64,000 nucleotides of DNA, taken from positions 7,936,001 through 8,000,000 of the forward strand of contig NZ_CP150356.1 of the NCBI RefSeq assembly GCF_051521505.1, in the 5' to 3' direction. Positions 62,273-64,000 of this stretch are shown here, one piece after another; the stretch's first letter is position 1; the number at the start of each line of letters is the position of its first letter. Made by a program: the position numbers and the translations under genes. The notes beneath the pieces were generated by a model. The model saw only the letters and a program-made list of their open reading frames with translations, was not told where the DNA came from and ran no database searches. The stretch is from Sorangium sp025924095. GTDB taxonomy: Bacteria > Myxococcota_A > Polyangia > Polyangiales > Polyangiaceae.

Positions 62273-64000
62273 CTAGAACCGGAACGACCCGCTGACGAAC
62301 GTCGAATCCGCGAGCCGGTAGGGCACCCCCATGATCTCCCTCGGCCGCGGCCCGCGCGCGAGCTCGCGCGGGAGCTCATAGGTCTGGTCCATCAGCCGGA
62401 TCTCGAGCGGCCCGGAGTCCTCGACCTCCAGCGACCACTCGATGCCTCCGGGCGGCAAGCCCATGTAGGTGAATCCCCAGCGGACGTTCCTCCCCGCCGC
62501 CGCGCCGCGGGCCGACTCCTCCACGCGCCGCCCGTCCACCTCCGCGCGGATCACCTCGGTCGGGGACGCCACCTCGGCGAGCAGCCAGGGGGCTCCCCGG
62601 GGCGACGCGACGCGGACCCGGAGCGACCGGACGCCGCCGCGCACCGCGTCGTCGAGCACCGTGAGCGAGGGCGGCGGGAGGGCGAGGGACGGCGCCTCGC
62701 TCTGGTGCGTCACGCTCACGAACGGCACCGTGAACGAGGGCGACTGCTCGCGCTCCGCCGGGAAGTACCCGGCGGTCCACGGGTCGAGGTCCCGGTCGGC
62801 CGAGAGCCAGTGGGCCTGCTCGGCGGCGGTGTCGAGCGCGTACGCGAGGCTCGCCGGCCGGGGCTCTGCCTCGGTGAAGCCGAGGGGCGCGCAGGCGACG
62901 GCGAGCGCCGCGAGGCCCGGGAGGGCGAAGGCGAGCGCGAGCCGCCGCGAGAGGCCGCCGCCGAGCAGCTCGGCGTGCGGCAGGAAGAGCCCGAACACGA
63001 GCGCGACGGCGAGGGCCGGCGCCGCCGCCATCGGCAGCCCCAGCGCGACGAAGAGCAAGTACGGGCCGGGCACGGCCAGCGCGACCACCGGCACCGCGGC
63101 CGCGACGAGGAGCGCCGCGTCCGCGAGCGTGGGAGGGGCGTCGCCGCGCCGGATCGTCACGGCGAGGCCGAGCAGGGCGAACGCGAGCGGCCAGGCGAAG
63201 TAGAAGCTCGCGCCCGGCATGAAGAGGCTCGCCCCGACGAGGAGCAGCAGCCACAGGAGCAGCGCGCCGAGGGCGAGCTCGCAGGCGCCGAGGCGCCGCC
63301 GGAAGAGCCGGTAGCCCGCCGCGGAGACCGCGAGCGCGGCGAGGGCGAGCGCGAGCCGGAACGCGGGCGCGTTGTACGGCTCGAACGGCATCGCCCGCAG
63401 CACCGGGTGGACGCGCCGGAGGATCCACCCGAGCCCGCCCACCGCCACGGCGGCGCCGGCGAGCAGCGCCAGAAAGGCGAGGAATCCCGCGGAGATGCGG
63501 CCGAGCGAGGCGACCCTCCGGCGCCGCGCGACAACGACCGCGCCGGCGAACAGGCCGGCGACAAGCGCGGCGATCGGGAGCGCCCAGCCGATCGGGTGGG
63601 AGACGACGTGGGCGCCCCAGGTGTTGAAGTACACCGCGTCCTCGCCGTCCCGGTGCCGCAGGTCGAGCCCGCCGAAGCGGCGCGCGAGCGAGAGCGCGTA
63701 GTCCCCGGCGTGCTGCACGCTCCGGAGGTCGAGGTTGCTCAGGGTGTCGGACGGCGTGTGGTAGTGCGCGGCGTCGTCGCTGAAGGCGAAGTTCAGCCCG
63801 GGGATGCCGGCCCGCTTGAAGACGCTGAAATCGGTGCTGTGGCCCAGCCGCCGCGCGACCTCGGGGAAGAGCGACGACGCGATCGGGAACGGCGCGGCGC
63901 GGGCGAGCTCGCGGACGGGAAACGCGTCCCCGGGCCCGGTCTCGAACATCGCGACCACGCCGCCGGCGCCGCGGGCGTCGAAGTTGAGCGCGATCCCCAC
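62273..64000 (-). CDS. M28-family peptidase with membrane C-terminal part (partial)
   Basis: The gene runs off the right edge; 575 residues of its C-terminal part are seen. The first part (LGHSTDFSVFKRAGIPGLNFAFSDDAAHYHTPSDTLSNLD) is the end of an M28 zinc aminopeptidase domain, including the metal-binding His in YHTPSDT. About ten membrane helices follow (from SHPIGWALPIAALVAGLFAGAVV), then a soluble beta-rich domain (SLRVRVASPRGAPWLLAEVASPTEVIRAEVDGRRV). The plan matches the ER-type (Fxna/ERMP1-like) M28 proteins and their bacterial relatives. The true start lies outside the window. Confidence 0.9.
   Translation of the reverse strand: MGIALNFDARGAGGVVAMFETGPGDAFPVRELARAAPFPIASSLFPEVARRLGHSTDFSVFKRAGIPGLNFAFSDDAAHYHTPSDTLSNLDLRSVQHAGDYALSLARRFGGLDLRHRDGEDAVYFNTWGAHVVSHPIGWALPIAALVAGLFAGAVVVARRRRVASLGRISAGFLAFLALLAGAAVAVGGLGWILRRVHPVLRAMPFEPYNAPAFRLALALAALAVSAAGYRLFRRRLGACELALGALLLWLLLLVGASLFMPGASFYFAWPLAFALLGLAVTIRRGDAPPTLADAALLVAAAVPVVALAVPGPYLLFVALGLPMAAAPALAVALVFGLFLPHAELLGGGLSRRLALAFALPGLAALAVACAPLGFTEAEPRPASLAYALDTAAEQAHWLSADRDLDPWTAGYFPAEREQSPSFTVPFVSVTHQSEAPSLALPPPSLTVLDDAVRGGVRSLRVRVASPRGAPWLLAEVASPTEVIRAEVDGRRVEESARGAAAGRNVRWGFTYMGLPPGGIEWSLEVEDSGPLEIRLMDQTYELPRELARGPRPREIMGVPYRLADSTFVSGSFRF

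Overview
The window is about 70% GC with GC-saturated third codon positions. It is rich in lipoproteins carrying long Gly/Ser/Thr linkers, serine/threonine kinases, hybrid two-component proteins, MopE-like and DUF4215 (Myxococcus Cys-rich) motifs and plant-polysaccharide hydrolases. This profile suggests a cellulolytic myxobacterium of the Polyangiales (Sorangium/Polyangium type). No rRNA, tRNA, CRISPR array, integrase, transposase or prophage gene was seen.

Layout. 0-3.4 kb: a lipoprotein gene split by a frameshift, a membrane Ser/Thr kinase and a TPR-like membrane protein. 3.4-9.5 kb: three paralogous lipoproteins sharing one N-terminal signature, interrupted by a MopE-like lipoprotein. 9.8-12.9 kb: an S41-type protease and two related membrane proteins with Pro-rich tandem repeats. 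13.0-17.7 kb: central metabolism, with pgi and sucA divergent from a short shared upstream region. 18-24.9 kb: an outer-membrane protein, then a signalling group made of a lone receiver, a HisKA-receiver protein without ATPase domain, and a 1216-residue fusion of an NCS1-like transporter, a Cys-rich knot, a histidine kinase and two receivers, followed by speD. 24.9-26.4 kb: a POT peptide transporter.

26.8-32 kb: a copper type II monooxygenase with all six expected copper ligands, a CxxCH lipoprotein, an ECF sigma factor with a truncated coupled partner, gene remnants and a GH10 xylanase. The remnants include a 72-bp copy of part of the monooxygenase gene. 32-39.5 kb: an HdeD-like protein, a GH5-type glycosidase, an RG-rich repeat protein, a CE2 esterase and thiol peroxidase. 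39.5-43.1 kb: a cytochrome P450, a PlsC-like acyltransferase and a small lipoprotein.

43.1-47.5 kb: a compact pterin-type gene set (RibD_C reductase, MDR dehydrogenase, divergent PTPS/QueD protein, GT4 glycosyltransferase) with a divergent Fe-S protein. It looks like a pathway for a modified, possibly glycosylated pterin. 47.6-58.6 kb: a CE1-like esterase, a pectinesterase, a DUF4215/fibro-slime protein, a GST, a DUF3565/DUF1971 protein and two convergent CE15 glucuronoyl esterases, one with an N-terminal CBM2. 59.5-64 kb: a thioesterase, a PLP enzyme, a second fibro-slime protein and a truncated M28 peptidase.

Between 30 and 58.6 kb, xylanase, GH5, acetylxylan esterase, pectinesterase, CE1-like esterase and glucuronoyl esterases together cover backbone, acetyl, methyl-ester and lignin-ester bonds of plant cell wall. 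Nearly all carry a lipobox and a flexible linker, so surface display by lipid anchor is the likely common design (inference).
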